This document shows, piece by piece, positions 10,796 through 21,534 of a DNA stretch of 64,000 nt. How positions within the stretch are numbered: position 1 is the stretch's first letter; each line of letters opens with the position of its first letter. The notes beneath the pieces are model-generated. The model saw nothing but the letters and a program-made list of their open reading frames with translations. It was not told the origin of the DNA and made no database searches. The position numbers and the translations under genes are program-made. The stretch is from Bactrocera neohumeralis. Its lineage: Eukaryota > Arthropoda > Insecta > Diptera > Tephritidae. The stretch covers positions 1,240,001 to 1,304,000 of the forward strand of contig NW_026089623.1 in NCBI RefSeq assembly GCF_024586455.1. Direction: 5' to 3'.

Positions 10796-11415
10796 ATCTT
10801 ATGATAACAAATGCCCACATACAGATTTGGCAATGGCAATAGCCATAGATTTGACAGTTAGCAAGACATAGATTTTATCCTGTCGAGATAGGTCGTGGCA
10901 ACTGACACGAGCCACGATTCTACGTTCTCCACTATTTCTGCTATTAGTGCGGGCAGCGCGGTCATATCGCCGCGAACTGTAACGTAAAGAGAGACAATGT
11001 CGATCATAGGTCAATAAAGAGAAACGAGCATTCGTTTACGTTGTTAGCAGCAGCGGACGCAGTCATCAAGTCATCAGTATTAGTCTAATAGAATAAAAGT
11101 CAAAATTTCATATATGTATTTCGATTTTTAAGTTTGAATATCTTCAGTTGAGTTCACTTTTATGGAAATATGGAGTCATGTGTAGAAGTTCACGCAAGTG
11201 AGGAAAGTTCTCTGATCGCCATTCACTTGGGAGTGGCCAGAAACGATTCTTTTACACATGGCTCAAGCAGCTCACTACTTCCGGTCTTTGACCAAGTATC
11301 CTCTGGGTAGCCTAAGAACATCCGTTCGAAGGCGAGCTAAAGTGAGAAGGCGAAACATTCCCTACAAGGGTTGTGCGCTGGGCTTGGGACCCGCCACATA
11401 AAAAAAACAATACCA

Positions 11416-14409
11416 ATGAAAACGTTAAAACAGCCTCGGATGAGAGACCCCCCTTTTGATGACGACCATGGCAAACGGAATAAGGACTACGATTTAAGGG
11501 CATGCACCTGGAATGTCCGGACCCTTAATTGGGAAGGTGCCGCTGCCCAGCTGGTTGATGTCCTCGCAAAAATAAAGGCTGACATCACCGCCGTCCAAGA
11601 AATGCGATGGACGGGACAAGGACAGAGACGAGTAGGTCCTTGTGACATTTACTACAGTGGCCATATAAAGGAGCGCAAGTTTGGTGTAGGATTCGTGGTG
11701 GGAGAGAGACTCCGTCGCCGAGTACTATCATTCACTCCGGTGAATGAACGTCTAGCCACAATCCGCATCAAAGCGAGGTTCTTCAACATATCGCTGATTT
11801 GCGCCCACGCCCCGACGGAAGAGAAGGACGATGTGACCAAAGATGCCTTCTATGAGCGCTTGGAGCGCGCTTATGAGAGCTGCCCCCGCCACGATGTCAA
11901 AATCGTGCTTGGCGACTTTAACGCCAGGGTGGGCAAAGAAGGTATATTTGGCACTACGGTCGGTAAATTCAGCCTCCACGACGAAACATCCCCAAATGGG
12001 TTGAGGCTGATTGACTTCGCCGGGGCCCGAAATATGGTTATCTGTAGTACTAGATTCCAGCACAAGAAGATTCATCAAGCTACCTGGCTGTCTCCGGGTC
12101 GAAAAACTACCAACCAGATCGATCATGTTGTGATAGATGGAAGACACGTCTCCAGTGTTTTAGATGTGCGTGCGCTCCGAGGTCCTAACATCGACTCGGA
12201 CCACTATCTTGTAGCAGCTAAGATTCGCACTCGCCTCTGTGCAGCAAAAAACGCACGCCAACAAACACAAGGAAGGTTCGACGTCGAGAAGCTGCAATCA
12301 CAACAAACAGCCGAACGATTCTCTACTCGGCTTGCACTCCTGCTCTCTGAGAGCACTCGTCAACAACTCGGTATAAGGGAACTGTGGGACGGCATTTCAA
12401 ACTCCTTACGTACAGCTGCAACCGAAACCATTGGTTTTCGGAAAGTGCAAAAGAACAGCTGGTACGACGAAGAGTGCCGTGTCGCAGCGGAGAGAAAACA
12501 GGCTGCCTACCTCGCAACGTTACGATCGACCACTACACGTGCGGGATGGGATAGATACCGAGAGTTGAAGAGGGAAGCGAGACGCATTTGCAGACAGAGG
12601 GAGAAAGAGGCCGAAATGCGTGAGTACGAAGAGCTTGATAAGCTGGCCGACAGGGGTAATGCTCGAAAATTCTACGAAAAAATGCGGCGGCTTACAGAAG
12701 GTTTCAAGACCGGAGCATACTCTTGCAGAACCCCCAAAGGTGATCTAGTCACTGATGCCCAGAGCATAGTTAAATTATGGAGGGAACACTTCTCCAGCCT
12801 GCTGAATGGCAGTGAACGCACAACACCAGGAGAAGGAGAACCCGATTCCCCAATCGATGACGATGGAGCAGACGTTCCATTACCCGACCATGAAGAAGTT
12901 CGAATAGCAATTGCCCGCCTGAAGAACAACGCCAAAGCGGCAGGGGCCGACGGACTACCGGCCGAGCTATTCAAACACGGCGGCGAAGAACTAATAGGGA
13001 GCATGCATCAGCTTCTTTGTAAAATATGGTCGGACGAGAGCATGCCCAACGATTGGAATTTAAGTGTGCTATGCCCAATCCATAAAAAAGGAGACCCCAC
13101 AATCTGCGCCAACTACCGTGGGATTAGCCTCCTCAACATCGCATATAAGGTTCTATCGAGCGTATTGTGTGAAAGATTAAAGCCCACCGTCAACAAACTG
13201 ATTGGACCTTATCAGTGTGGCTTCAGACCTGGAAAATCAACAACCGACCAGATATTCACCATGCGCCAAATCTTGGAAAAGACCCGTGAAAGGAGAATCG
13301 ACACACACCACCTCTTCGTCGATTTCAAAGCTGCTTTCGACAGCACGAAAAGGAGTTTCCTTTATGCCGCGATGTCTGAATTTGGTATCCCCGCAAAACT
13401 AATACGGCTGTGTAAACTGACATTGAACAACACGAAAAGCTCTGTCAGGATCGGGAAGGACCTCTCCGAGCCGTTCGATACCAAACGAGGTTTCAGACAA
13501 GGCGACTCCCTATCGTGCGACTTCTTCAACCTGCTCCTGGAGAAAATAGTTCGAGCTGCAGAACTAAACAGAGAAGGTACCATCTTCTATAAGAGTGTAC
13601 AGCTGTTGGCGTATGCCGACGATATTGATATCATCGGCCTCAACACCCGCGCCGTTAGTTCTGCTTTCTCTAGGCTGGACAAGGAAGCACAGAAAATGGG
13701 TCTGGTAGTGAACGAGGGCAAAACGAAATATCTCCTGTCATCAAACAAACAGTCGTCGCACTCGCGACTTGGCTCTCACGTCACTGTTGACAGTCATAAC
13801 TTTGAAGTTGTAGATAATTTCGTCTATTTGGGAACCAGCATTAACACCACTAATAATGTCAGCCTGGAAATCCAACGCAGGATTGCTCTTGCCAACAGGT
13901 GCTACTTCGGACTGAGTAGGCAATTGAAAAGTAAAGTCCTCTCTCGACGAACAAAAGCTAAACTCTATAAGTCGCTCATAATTCCCGTCCTGCTATATGG
14001 TGCAGAGGCTTGGGCGATGACAGCAACCGATGAGTCGACGTTACGAGTTTTCGAGAGAAAAATTCTGCGAAAGATTTATGGTCCTTTGCGCATTGGCCAC
14101 GGCGAATATCGCATCCGATGGAACGATGAGCTGTACGAGATATATGACGACATTGACATAGTTCAGCGAATTAAAAGACAGCGGCTACACTGGCTAGGTC
14201 ATGTTGTCCGGATGGATGAAAACACTCCAGCTCTGAAAGTATTCGACGCAGTACCCGCCGGGGGAAGCAGAGGAAGAGGAAGACCTCCACTCCGTTGGAA
14301 GGACCAAGTGGAGAAGGACCTGGCTTCGCTTGGAATATCCAATTGGCGCCACGCAGCGAAAAGAAGAAACGACTGGCGCGCTGTTGTTAACTCGGCTATA
14401 ATCGCGTAA
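11416..14409 (+). CDS. RTE LINE endonuclease/reverse transcriptase
   Basis: From the ATG at 11416 the frame encodes 997 aa without a stop; the frame is open upstream to 11371 but without an earlier ATG. An apurinic endonuclease-like domain (about residues 29-270) shows TWNVRT, the metal-binding glutamate in AVQEMRW, GDFNARVG, NQIDHVVI and the final SDHYLV. A lysine/arginine-rich linker follows. The reverse transcriptase (about 480-790) shows YRGISLLN, QCGFRPGKST, the catalytic aspartate in VDFKAAFD, GFRQGDSLS and YADD at about 733-736. The C-terminus has a basic HWLGHVVRMD block. The protein would nick chromosomal DNA and prime reverse transcription of its own mRNA in the nucleus. Compared with the other copies it has one extra in-frame alanine codon (KNNAKAAGADG); no lesion is visible. 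Confidence 0.92.
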   Translation: MKTLKQPRMRDPPFDDDHGKRNKDYDLRACTWNVRTLNWEGAAAQLVDVLAKIKADITAVQEMRWTGQGQRRVGPCDIYYSGHIKERKFGVGFVVGERLRRRVLSFTPVNERLATIRIKARFFNISLICAHAPTEEKDDVTKDAFYERLERAYESCPRHDVKIVLGDFNARVGKEGIFGTTVGKFSLHDETSPNGLRLIDFAGARNMVICSTRFQHKKIHQATWLSPGRKTTNQIDHVVIDGRHVSSVLDVRALRGPNIDSDHYLVAAKIRTRLCAAKNARQQTQGRFDVEKLQSQQTAERFSTRLALLLSESTRQQLGIRELWDGISNSLRTAATETIGFRKVQKNSWYDEECRVAAERKQAAYLATLRSTTTRAGWDRYRELKREARRICRQREKEAEMREYEELDKLADRGNARKFYEKMRRLTEGFKTGAYSCRTPKGDLVTDAQSIVKLWREHFSSLLNGSERTTPGEGEPDSPIDDDGADVPLPDHEEVRIAIARLKNNAKAAGADGLPAELFKHGGEELIGSMHQLLCKIWSDESMPNDWNLSVLCPIHKKGDPTICANYRGISLLNIAYKVLSSVLCERLKPTVNKLIGPYQCGFRPGKSTTDQIFTMRQILEKTRERRIDTHHLFVDFKAAFDSTKRSFLYAAMSEFGIPAKLIRLCKLTLNNTKSSVRIGKDLSEPFDTKRGFRQGDSLSCDFFNLLLEKIVRAAELNREGTIFYKSVQLLAYADDIDIIGLNTRAVSSAFSRLDKEAQKMGLVVNEGKTKYLLSSNKQSSHSRLGSHVTVDSHNFEVVDNFVYLGTSINTTNNVSLEIQRRIALANRCYFGLSRQLKSKVLSRRTKAKLYKSLIIPVLLYGAEAWAMTATDESTLRVFERKILRKIYGPLRIGHGEYRIRWNDELYEIYDDIDIVQRIKRQRLHWLGHVVRMDENTPALKVFDAVPAGGSRGRGRPPLRWKDQVEKDLASLGISNWRHAAKRRNDWRAVVNSAIIA

Positions 14410-14427
14410 GCGGTGTCTACGCCAATT

Positions 14428-14442
14428 AAGAAGAAGAAGAAG
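14428..14442 (+). repeat. RTE 3' tail, (AAG)n
   Basis: The trinucleotide run directly follows the short 3' untranslated region (gtgtctacgccaatt) of copy A. The same arrangement ends copies C and D. Confidence 0.85.
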
Positions 14443-15250
14443 AATGTATGTACTAAGCGCCACTATCACGGCCAGCAATGCCCAGTCGTTTTTGTAAACT
14501 TACTTCAAACATTTTTTCTCGATTTCTCAATAGATTCGTTGGATGTTCTGTTAGCAGAATTTTGGTGTTCTTTGCCGCGCCATTCTCCATTGAATACGAA
14601 TCCTCTAATGCCGAGCATATGAGGCTTCATCATCCATCATAAAGGACTCCAATAATATATGTAAGTATTTAGTAAACGGAGTATGTCGAACTACAATTTA
14701 TAGACCGGAGAACGAATTAATCGCGAAACGATGACCGATCAAAATCAATTTCTTGTATAAAAAATTTGTTTACCTTACAATATATCTTCATACAATTTAG
14801 CACGGACTATATTCGCAGGCAACAGTGCAATTTCCGAAAAAATATTAATGTACACATTTACGAGTCTTAATATGCTTGTTAATCTGCGATAATGAAAATT
14901 TTGGTTAAAAACAAATCACCTTGATTTCTATGTAAAAGCATATTAAAAAAAAATCGTAATTATAAAAACTTAATTCCTGAAACGCCAAAATTAACCACAA
15001 AATTGGACATATCCCATCTTCTGTTATTAATTCTTCTTCTTGAAAAATTGTGAATCACTTTTTCTCTTTTAATATATTAATATTTTGATAAGTTTGAATT
15101 TCGATAGTGTTTCTGTCTCTTACTTACACTTCTCCCATTCTATTGCAAATTACAGAAAATGTAACATTGATGGTGAACAGCAGGAAATGCTTCAATATGT
15201 TTGCGCAATCTGATACCTCCGTCTTGCAGGGACTGAACTGACTTATGTGG
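14443..15250. other. AT-rich spacer, no gene seen
   Basis: No recognisable motif or repeat boundary was found. The frame at 14413-14622 overlaps the RTE tail and is not supported. Confidence 0.45.
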
Positions 15251-16600
15251 GAAGAAGCTCAAATGCGAATGCAAGAAATTAATTTTTATCTATATGCTGC
15301 AAAAATCTTCCATCTGGGAAGACAATTCTAAGATGAAGAAAAGTTGCATTATTAACATCCATTTCCTTACAAACTATTTCATGTATTTCACCCTTAAATG
15401 TAGTGGTGGTAAGATAACATCTTCAGATTTTACCATTGGGAGACTAAAAACGTGTTTTCTGCTTATATCATTTGCAACAATAGAAGCAAAATCGATCATA
15501 GTGATGGACTCGACTATCCCATTCACAAAGATAAAATGTAGCAAGGATATTTTGTGTAGCCAAGATGCATGTCAAATAAAATTGTCAAAACTGTTTAGTC
15601 AGCGACAACTCTTCATTAATGCTGGGCATAGTTTATCAAACGAATTTTTTTTTCCATTATTTCGTATGTTTCTAGTGTGATTTGAGACATTTTAAGGCAA
15701 AGTCTCAATTTGTGACAAGTTAATATTCACAACACAGTCTATAATTGTCTGAAATTTTCGACCTAATAGTTAGCAGGTCACAAAACTAAAAAAAAACTCT
15801 TGGTAGCGACTTTGGATATACTGAATAGAAATCATCGTAGATATTAATCGATTGTTGACTTTTTATATTTTGTAAGCAATTCAAACACGAAAAAGTTAAA
15901 CATAAATCAAATTCACATAAATTTCGCATATATTCTGAAACAAAGTCAACATATATATTTTTTTTCATTGGTAGATATGATTTTTGACTGTAATATAGAA
16001 AATTTAATATTTGTTATCGACATTTCATCCAAGTGTAAATGCAGTCTATCAATGAAAAGTCGCCATTCCTCTGCATTATAGTTATTGTTTAAAGCCGAAT
16101 AAAACTTTTACCATATTTTTCCACTAAAATTCACTGCCTTAGTCAAGAACCGAGGATTATTGTTTCGTGCATATCACGCATGAGATGGGCGAAATCAGAG
16201 TTTGAAACCAGGTGCCTTTTTGTTGATTTTGATTTACAAACAAGGAATTCTTTCTGTACTAAATATGTTTCACCAGCATCAGTGGACTCACTTTTTGTAG
16301 GCACTTTGGCTAAGAACTTTTTTTTGTAACCGTAATAACATTGGCTAACTTTACCCTTCCTTGCGATTTAAAGTTGTGACTTTAAACCTTTGTTCTCAAA
16401 AATAGCGAACATCTTGTTTATGATATGCCTGATAATGCCACGTCATAGCTACCGAAAAGGGCAAAGTGCTTGATTCTTGAACTTTCCATTTTTTTAACAT
16501 TGCAGCAATATTCACTCAATATAAGTAAAGCCTTTCAAATTCCTTGTTGTATATTTTTTTAAAACCCCGCCGACAACTTGAAATAAGCAACAATAGAAGC
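15250..16600 (-). pseudogene. Middle-region fragment of the arthropod transposase-like family
   Basis: The minus strand carries scattered coding blocks in several frames. NAEEWRLFID lies near 16055-16085, and LATFYLCEWDSRVHH near 15500-15545. In the family represented by the ORF at 3939-4823, an EWRLFIDSS block followed by a CEWDSR block lies in the middle of the protein, so this looks like a heavily decayed copy of that region. A longer open stretch, KSKSTKRHLVSNSDFAHLMRDM (split across 16170-16240), may be part of it. One arm of an inverted repeat (15684-15797) interrupts the series. Stops and frameshifts are frequent. Confidence 0.4.
15684..15797. repeat. Inverted repeat, left arm
   Basis: Reverse complement of 18206-18310 with gaps and substitutions. 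Shared cores include tattcacaacacagt and gttagcaggtcacaaa. See the right arm. Confidence 0.7.
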
Positions 16601-16844
16601 AAAATCTATTACATTTGTCGCACATCTTAAAATTTAACAGAAAACACAATTAAAGATAAACAACAATAGTATAACGGAAATATATAAAAACGTCGAAATT
16701 GGGTAAAACACAAAACCAAAAAATATATTTATTAGTAAATTAAGTTTTATTTATAGTTATTATTTTTTTGGAGTGGAGTGGAGGTCTTCGTCTCCCTCTG
16801 TTTCTTGGAACACGTATTAACGTATTATCTTGGAACACGTATTA
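15798..16844. other. Interior of the inverted-repeat pair
   Basis: Contains the decayed minus-strand fragments described above and AT-rich sequence. No intact frame. Confidence 0.4.
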
Positions 16845-18110
16845 ACGTGACTTCGAAATTATCTACGACTTCGAAGTTATGATTGTCAACAGTGATGTGA
16901 GAGCCAAGTCGCGAGTGCGACGATTGTTTGTTTGATGACAAGAGATATTTCATCTTGCCCTCGTCTGAGGCTAATGATATCAATATCATCGGCGTATGGT
17001 AGTGGAGTCGCCTTGTCTGAAACCTACTTTGGTATCGAACGACTCGGAGAGATCCATTTCGTTCCTAAGGAGCTTTTGATAATGCTCAACGTCAGTTTAC
17101 ACAGCCGTATTAGTTTTGCGGGGATACCAAATTCAGACATCGCGGCATAAAGGCAGCTCCTTTTCGTGCTGTCGAAAGCAGCTTTGAAATCGACGAAGAG
17201 GTGGAGTGTATCGATCATCTTTTCACGGGTATTTTCCAAGATTTGGCGCATGGGGAATATCTGGTCAGTTGTTGATTTTCCAGGTCTAAAGCCACACTGA
17301 TAAGGCCCAATCAGTTTGTTGACGATGGGCTTTAATTTTTCAAACAATACGCCCGATAGAAAGTTATATACGGTTTTTAGGAGGCTCATCCCACGGTAAT
17401 TGGCGCAGATTGTGTGGTCTCCCTTTTTGCGTATTGGGAAGAGCACACTTAATTTCTAATCGTCGTCCATCGGCCCCGCCGTTTTGTTGTTCTTCAGGCG
17501 GGTAATAGCCATTCGAACATCTTCATGGTCGGGCAATGGAACGTCTGCTCCATCGTCATTGATTAGGGATTCGGGTTCGCCTTGTCCTGGCGTTGTACGT
17601 TCACTGCCATTCAGCAGGCTGGAGAAGTGTTCCCTCCATAATTTAAGTATGCTCTGGACATCGGTTACAAGATCACCTCAGGGAGTTTTACCAGAGTATG
17701 CTCCGGTCTTGAAACTTTCTGTAAGCCGCCGCATATTTTCGTAGAATTTTCGAGCAATACTCCTATCGGCCAGCTTGTCAAGCTCTTTATGCTCACACAT
17801 TCTCTTTCTTTTTCTGCCTGCAAATGCGTCTCGCTTCCCTCTTCAACTCTCGACAGCCCGTACGTTTTGTGGTCGATTGCAACGTGCGTATCAGCTGTTC
17901 TTTTGCCTTTTCCGAAAACCAATGGTTCCGTTTGCAGCTACACGTAAGGAACTTGAAATGTCATCCCACAGTTCTATACCGAGTTGCTGATGAGTGCTCT
18001 CAGAGAGCAGAAGTCCAAGCTGAGTAGAAAATCGTTCGGCTGACTGTTGTGATTGCAGTTTTTCGACGTCGAACATTGTTTGTTGATTTGCGTTTTTTGC
18101 TGAACAGAGG
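16845..18110 (-). mobile_element. RTE LINE fragment, copy B
   Basis: Read on the minus strand, this piece aligns to copy A from the end of the endonuclease region through the reverse transcriptase. Recognisable blocks are KKGDHTICANYRGMSLL, QCGFRPGKSTTDQIF, LFVDFKAAFDSTKRS and YADDIDII. The GFRQGDSLS block and the sequence around it are deleted, so the catalytic YADD is joined to an unrelated short linker. Several frameshifts occur in the linker region (17460-17880). Both the 5' endonuclease and the 3' end are missing. It is an old, non-functional copy. Confidence 0.85.
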
Positions 18111-18205
18111 CGAGAGCGCCTCTTGGCTGCAACAAGTGAGTTACTTACAATATATAATATATAAAAACGACAATCTTTTAATATCTGTGATGGAAAAATG
18201 AGATT

Positions 18206-18310
18206 TTTTTAGATTTGTGACCTGCTAACTAACTGGTGACAAACTGTGTTGTGAATAGTAACTAGTTACAAATTGAGCCTTTTCTTCAAAATGTCACAAG
18301 AAGTGAGACT
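18206..18310. repeat. Inverted repeat, right arm
   Basis: Pairs with 15684-15797. The similarity runs from the T-rich inner end (ttttttagatttgtgacctg) to the outer block around aaattgagcc and tgtcacaagaag. The pair encloses ~2.4 kb, half of which is RTE copy B, so it may mark the ends of a DNA transposon that received a LINE insertion, or two unrelated inverted insertions. Confidence 0.7.
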
Positions 18311-20080
18311 GTCCTCACTGTCGTTGACATTTTTTTGACATTAACATAATTCACATCTTTTAATATTTATTTAAAAAATACATTGTAATGTCAATTTTGT
18401 TGTAAAAGTAGTCTTGTTTTATAAATTTTACATTTTATCTGAAAATTTCGATTTTTTAATTCATTTGTTTGTTTAATTTTATTTTAATTCTGAAAAGTCT
18501 GGTGCTGGTGGAGAGCACATACATATATAAGCCAACGCTTTGGTACTTTCACCCCCTAGACTTTATTTGAGAACACGAAGTGACAACAACAAGAAAAATT
18601 ACGCTGGAAGACCCCAAAAACGTTGCTTCCGTTTTTTTGTTTCTCATTTTCTGCGCAAACCGAAATTAGTACAATTAGCTCTAAAATAATGTCTGAACAA
18701 GATGTGTATAGTGAACTTACTTGCGACATGGTATGCATACAAGTCTGCACTTGTATATCCCGCTTAAGTGTCGGTCGGAATATGGTATTCGGTTGGCAAC
18801 TCCAAAGAACTCCGTCTGAAAATAATTGAAGTTCGTAATACTTTGGGTCATTGTAGAAACCTACAAGTAACAAATTGTATCATTTTCACCCATACATTCA
18901 CATGCGAAAGTTTATAGAATGACAGAAATTACGTTAAGAATGCCATAGAATGAGGGAGACACAACGCCAAAGGCCAGGCACTTCATTAGGGTTTCCTAAA
19001 TATTCTACAACTAAAACGGCCAAATGCCTTAAAAAGGCTAAGAGTGTGTTGCCGTGTTATGCTATACAATTTAATACTTTAAGTACGTTAAATTTTAAGT
19101 TCGTTAAATTTTTAAATATATTTCGATTATTAAAATTCATAAAGATGTAATTTACCTAGTTTTGATTAAAATTTTATTTATTGTATCAAAATATTGGTAA
19201 ATCTTTCCTATTTTATTGAAAATATTTGAAGAATATATCTATTTTTGTTTAACTTATTACAAGTAGTTTTGTTTAGTATTGTACATATTATATGGGTGAC
19301 AATAGGCATCCTGGGGAACCGAACACCCAAAATCTATCGGTAGCGCACCTATATTGCAACCTTTTGACTATTTTTAAGTCCTTTTTTCAGGTGATCTCAG
19401 CTGTTGACGACCATATGATTCTTTTGTTGCTTGTATGATTCTACAATGGTTGAATTCCTTAACTGGGTGGAGTTGAAAACCGTAATAAGGGTTTATGTTA
19501 AACCTTTGGAGTATTGGTGTTTCTTTTTTAATAAAATTGCCTTAATAATTATCAACAGTTATAAATTTTGTTGTTAAGGTAAAATAGATTAGAAGGGATT
19601 AGAAGATTAGAATTTGGGATTTGCCTAAAGAGGTAAATTGTCTCGGACCGGAGGTTGTAACGGTATTTATTGGAAATTCCTTTCTGAAAAATAAATAAAT
19701 TCCTCTAAAGAATCATCTGCACCAAAAAAAAGCACTAACAAAATGTTAACATTTTTAGCGTCCGCCAATGCTTCGGGAAACAAGAAAGTGCAACTTTTAG
19801 TACTTGGAAAATCTTAGAATCCAAGACCTTTTGGAATACAAAATAGCTTTGAAAACAGACGGGAATTTTTGTTTTTTTATTAATACATTGCAACTAGTTC
19901 AGACAAAACAAAAATTAACAAGCAACTTGAATAAGATTTAAGCGTCAGTTATCACAAAATTACAAAACTACTTTGTAAGTATTGGCTAATTTGAAAGAAC
20001 GCTGTGCTTGAGACTTTTCAGTCGTCTTCCTCGTTACAATGCTGTAGCAATCTTGCACTATTTGCTGCTGCAATTTTTAA
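18311..20080. other. AT-rich spacer
   Basis: No coding frame with recognisable motifs. The only notable item is the 32-bp block at 19386-19417 shared with the Harbinger element at 2636. The frames at 18556-18873 and 18623-18829 overlap on opposite strands and neither looks like a known protein. Confidence 0.45.
19386..19417. repeat. Second copy of the 32-bp block
   Basis: Identical to 2636-2667; here no transposase sequence adjoins it. Confidence 0.8.
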
Positions 20081-20081
20081 G

Positions 20082-20112
20082 GGCCCCTATTATGAGTTGC
20101 ATTCGATCTTCG
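20082..20112 (+). repeat. Harbinger left TIR
   Basis: Exact reverse complement of 22730-22760. Confidence 0.92.
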
Positions 20113-20312
20113 CTATTCGCTGGCTATCGAAAATCGAATGTCAAATTCGTATTATGAGCTATGCAACCCTGTCGAAATATTCGTTGAGAGAATTTACCTA
20201 TCGACAGCGTAGCGTAGTGAATGGAAATTTGTGAAAATGTAGGTTTTTTGCATTTATTTATTGCTTTATGGTAACAAATAATTAATTTATACTATTTTTG
20301 TTAATTTTATGC

Positions 20313-21155
20313 AAGTCGAAAGTCGTGAGCACTAAACAGCAATTGGAAAAACTGGTAGCTTTAATGGAAGAAAATCCACAATTTGCAAGAGGGATTTGCA
20401 CCAAAGTTCAGGCGGCAACAAAATGGGAGGGATTTGCTTTGGAGCTAAACTGTTTGGGTCCACCAACTAGACCAGCGGCAAAGTGGATGAGGGTTCATAA
20501 AGTTGTTCTGTGTTTTTTGTGGAAATACATTTTTATTTGAACATTGTAGGTATGGGCTGATATGAAGTCAAACACAAAGAAAAAACTGTCGCAAAACAAA
20601 GCGGAGTACAGAGCAACAGGCGGAGGTACTAACAGGCTGTAAGGATTTTCTAATACTGAAGAGAGTATTATTGGCTTACTCGAGTTTGATGCCTGCATAA
20701 ACCCGCCGGGAGCCGAATTTGGTCTGGGTATAAGTGGCGATGTTGAACCACAACTTTCAACTCCACCAAATCCCACCCCACATCCTCAGGCTGAAAACTC
20801 TGAAGAAAGTGAAGTGGAATTTCATTCTAAGGCTCACAAGCTTCCAGCACGCAAAAAGCGGCCAATTAAAAAATACAACAAGGCAGAGAGGCTGAGGTTA
20901 CTGGACTCCCAGACAAATGCCCAGAAACAGTACTACGAAGAAATGGTCTCCACTTTAGGGGAAATACGAAAATGTGCTGAAGAAAAAGTGGAATACCAAA
21001 AGAAACAGTATGAACTGAATAAAAACGCAACAGAGGTAATGCTACAGCTGAAAAGGGAAAAATTTGCGGGTACAGAAGTCTTAAAAAGCCAGCAAGATCG
21101 CGGATCAAAACTGCAGTTAAAACTTGCAATTTTAGAGCTAAAAAAAAATCTTTAA
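20313..21155 (+). pseudogene. Harbinger Myb/zeste-like DNA-binding partner ORF
   Basis: Exon 1 reads STKQQLEKLVALMEENPQFA and ends KWMR. A 57-bp intron (20493-20549, GT..AG) joins it to VWADMKSNTKKKLSQ. Together these give a Myb/SANT-like helical domain of the kind found in zeste-type proteins, with the conserved W residues. Downstream come an acidic linker and a coiled coil (MVSTLGEIRKCAEEKVEYQ ... LKREKF) to the stop at 21155. In Harbinger elements this protein binds the TIRs and brings the transposase into the nucleus. A single in-frame TAA at 20640-20642, just after NRL, breaks the frame. The upstream start is unclear: no ATG precedes STKQQ in frame, so a short 5' exon probably existed. 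Confidence 0.78.
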
Positions 21156-21534
21156 ATAATTCTTAACTTTTATATTTAGACCTAAGTTTAAGTGCCTTAA
21201 AGAGACTGAATTCATATTTTTTGTTTTTATATTGCTATTTCAAGGCTGTATATACTTCTAAGTAGAATAGGTAAATGAATTATGTGATATTTTTTGTCAA
21301 AGAGTAATTTTTATTACGTAGATAAACATGAACAATGAATTCCATAATAAATATTTTGAATAAATAAACTTCTAATTTATTTTTTTTTTAATTATATCTA
21401 AAACGTTCTTAATATACGATTTCTAATTGTTGCTGCTTCTGAGTCGTTATTCGAAGATTCAACTTCAATGACTCCACCATGACTGTCGTTTGCGTCATTA
21501 GGAAATTCGTCAGGAGAAATTTCGACTTTATAAA

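Larger units (their letters stand above)
10002..10890. repeat. Inverted-repeat-bounded segment
   Basis: Bases 10002-10037 recur in reverse complement at about 10853-10890 (around tcgacaggataaaatc) with very few differences. They enclose ~0.8 kb without a coding frame. The segment contains a perfect hairpin and two tandem duplications, listed separately. It could be a non-autonomous DNA element or a fold-back insertion; no target duplication was identified. Confidence 0.55.
11170..14442 (+). mobile_element. RTE-clade LINE, full-length copy A
   Basis: The 5' untranslated region from about 11170 is shared with copy C (from 25738) and with the antisense piece near 42570. A single ORF covers 11416-14409, and the element ends in an (AAG)n tract at 14428-14442, the short-repeat tail typical of RTE elements, which lack a poly(A) tail. 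Four other partial copies (16845, 25738, 32201 and 46866) align to it. It is the only copy here with an unbroken ORF. Confidence 0.9.

Noticed and set aside
12672..13004. Long minus-strand ORFs opposite RTE coding regions (also 11752-12147, 26124-26618, 32485-32784, 48808-49203)
   Set aside because: They mirror the RTE coding strand in every copy and have no motifs of their own; shadows of codon composition.
15294..15680. 128-aa plus-strand ORF
   Set aside because: No recognisable domain; the opposite strand carries the CEWDSR-type block of a decayed transposase-like protein, so this is probably a shadow.
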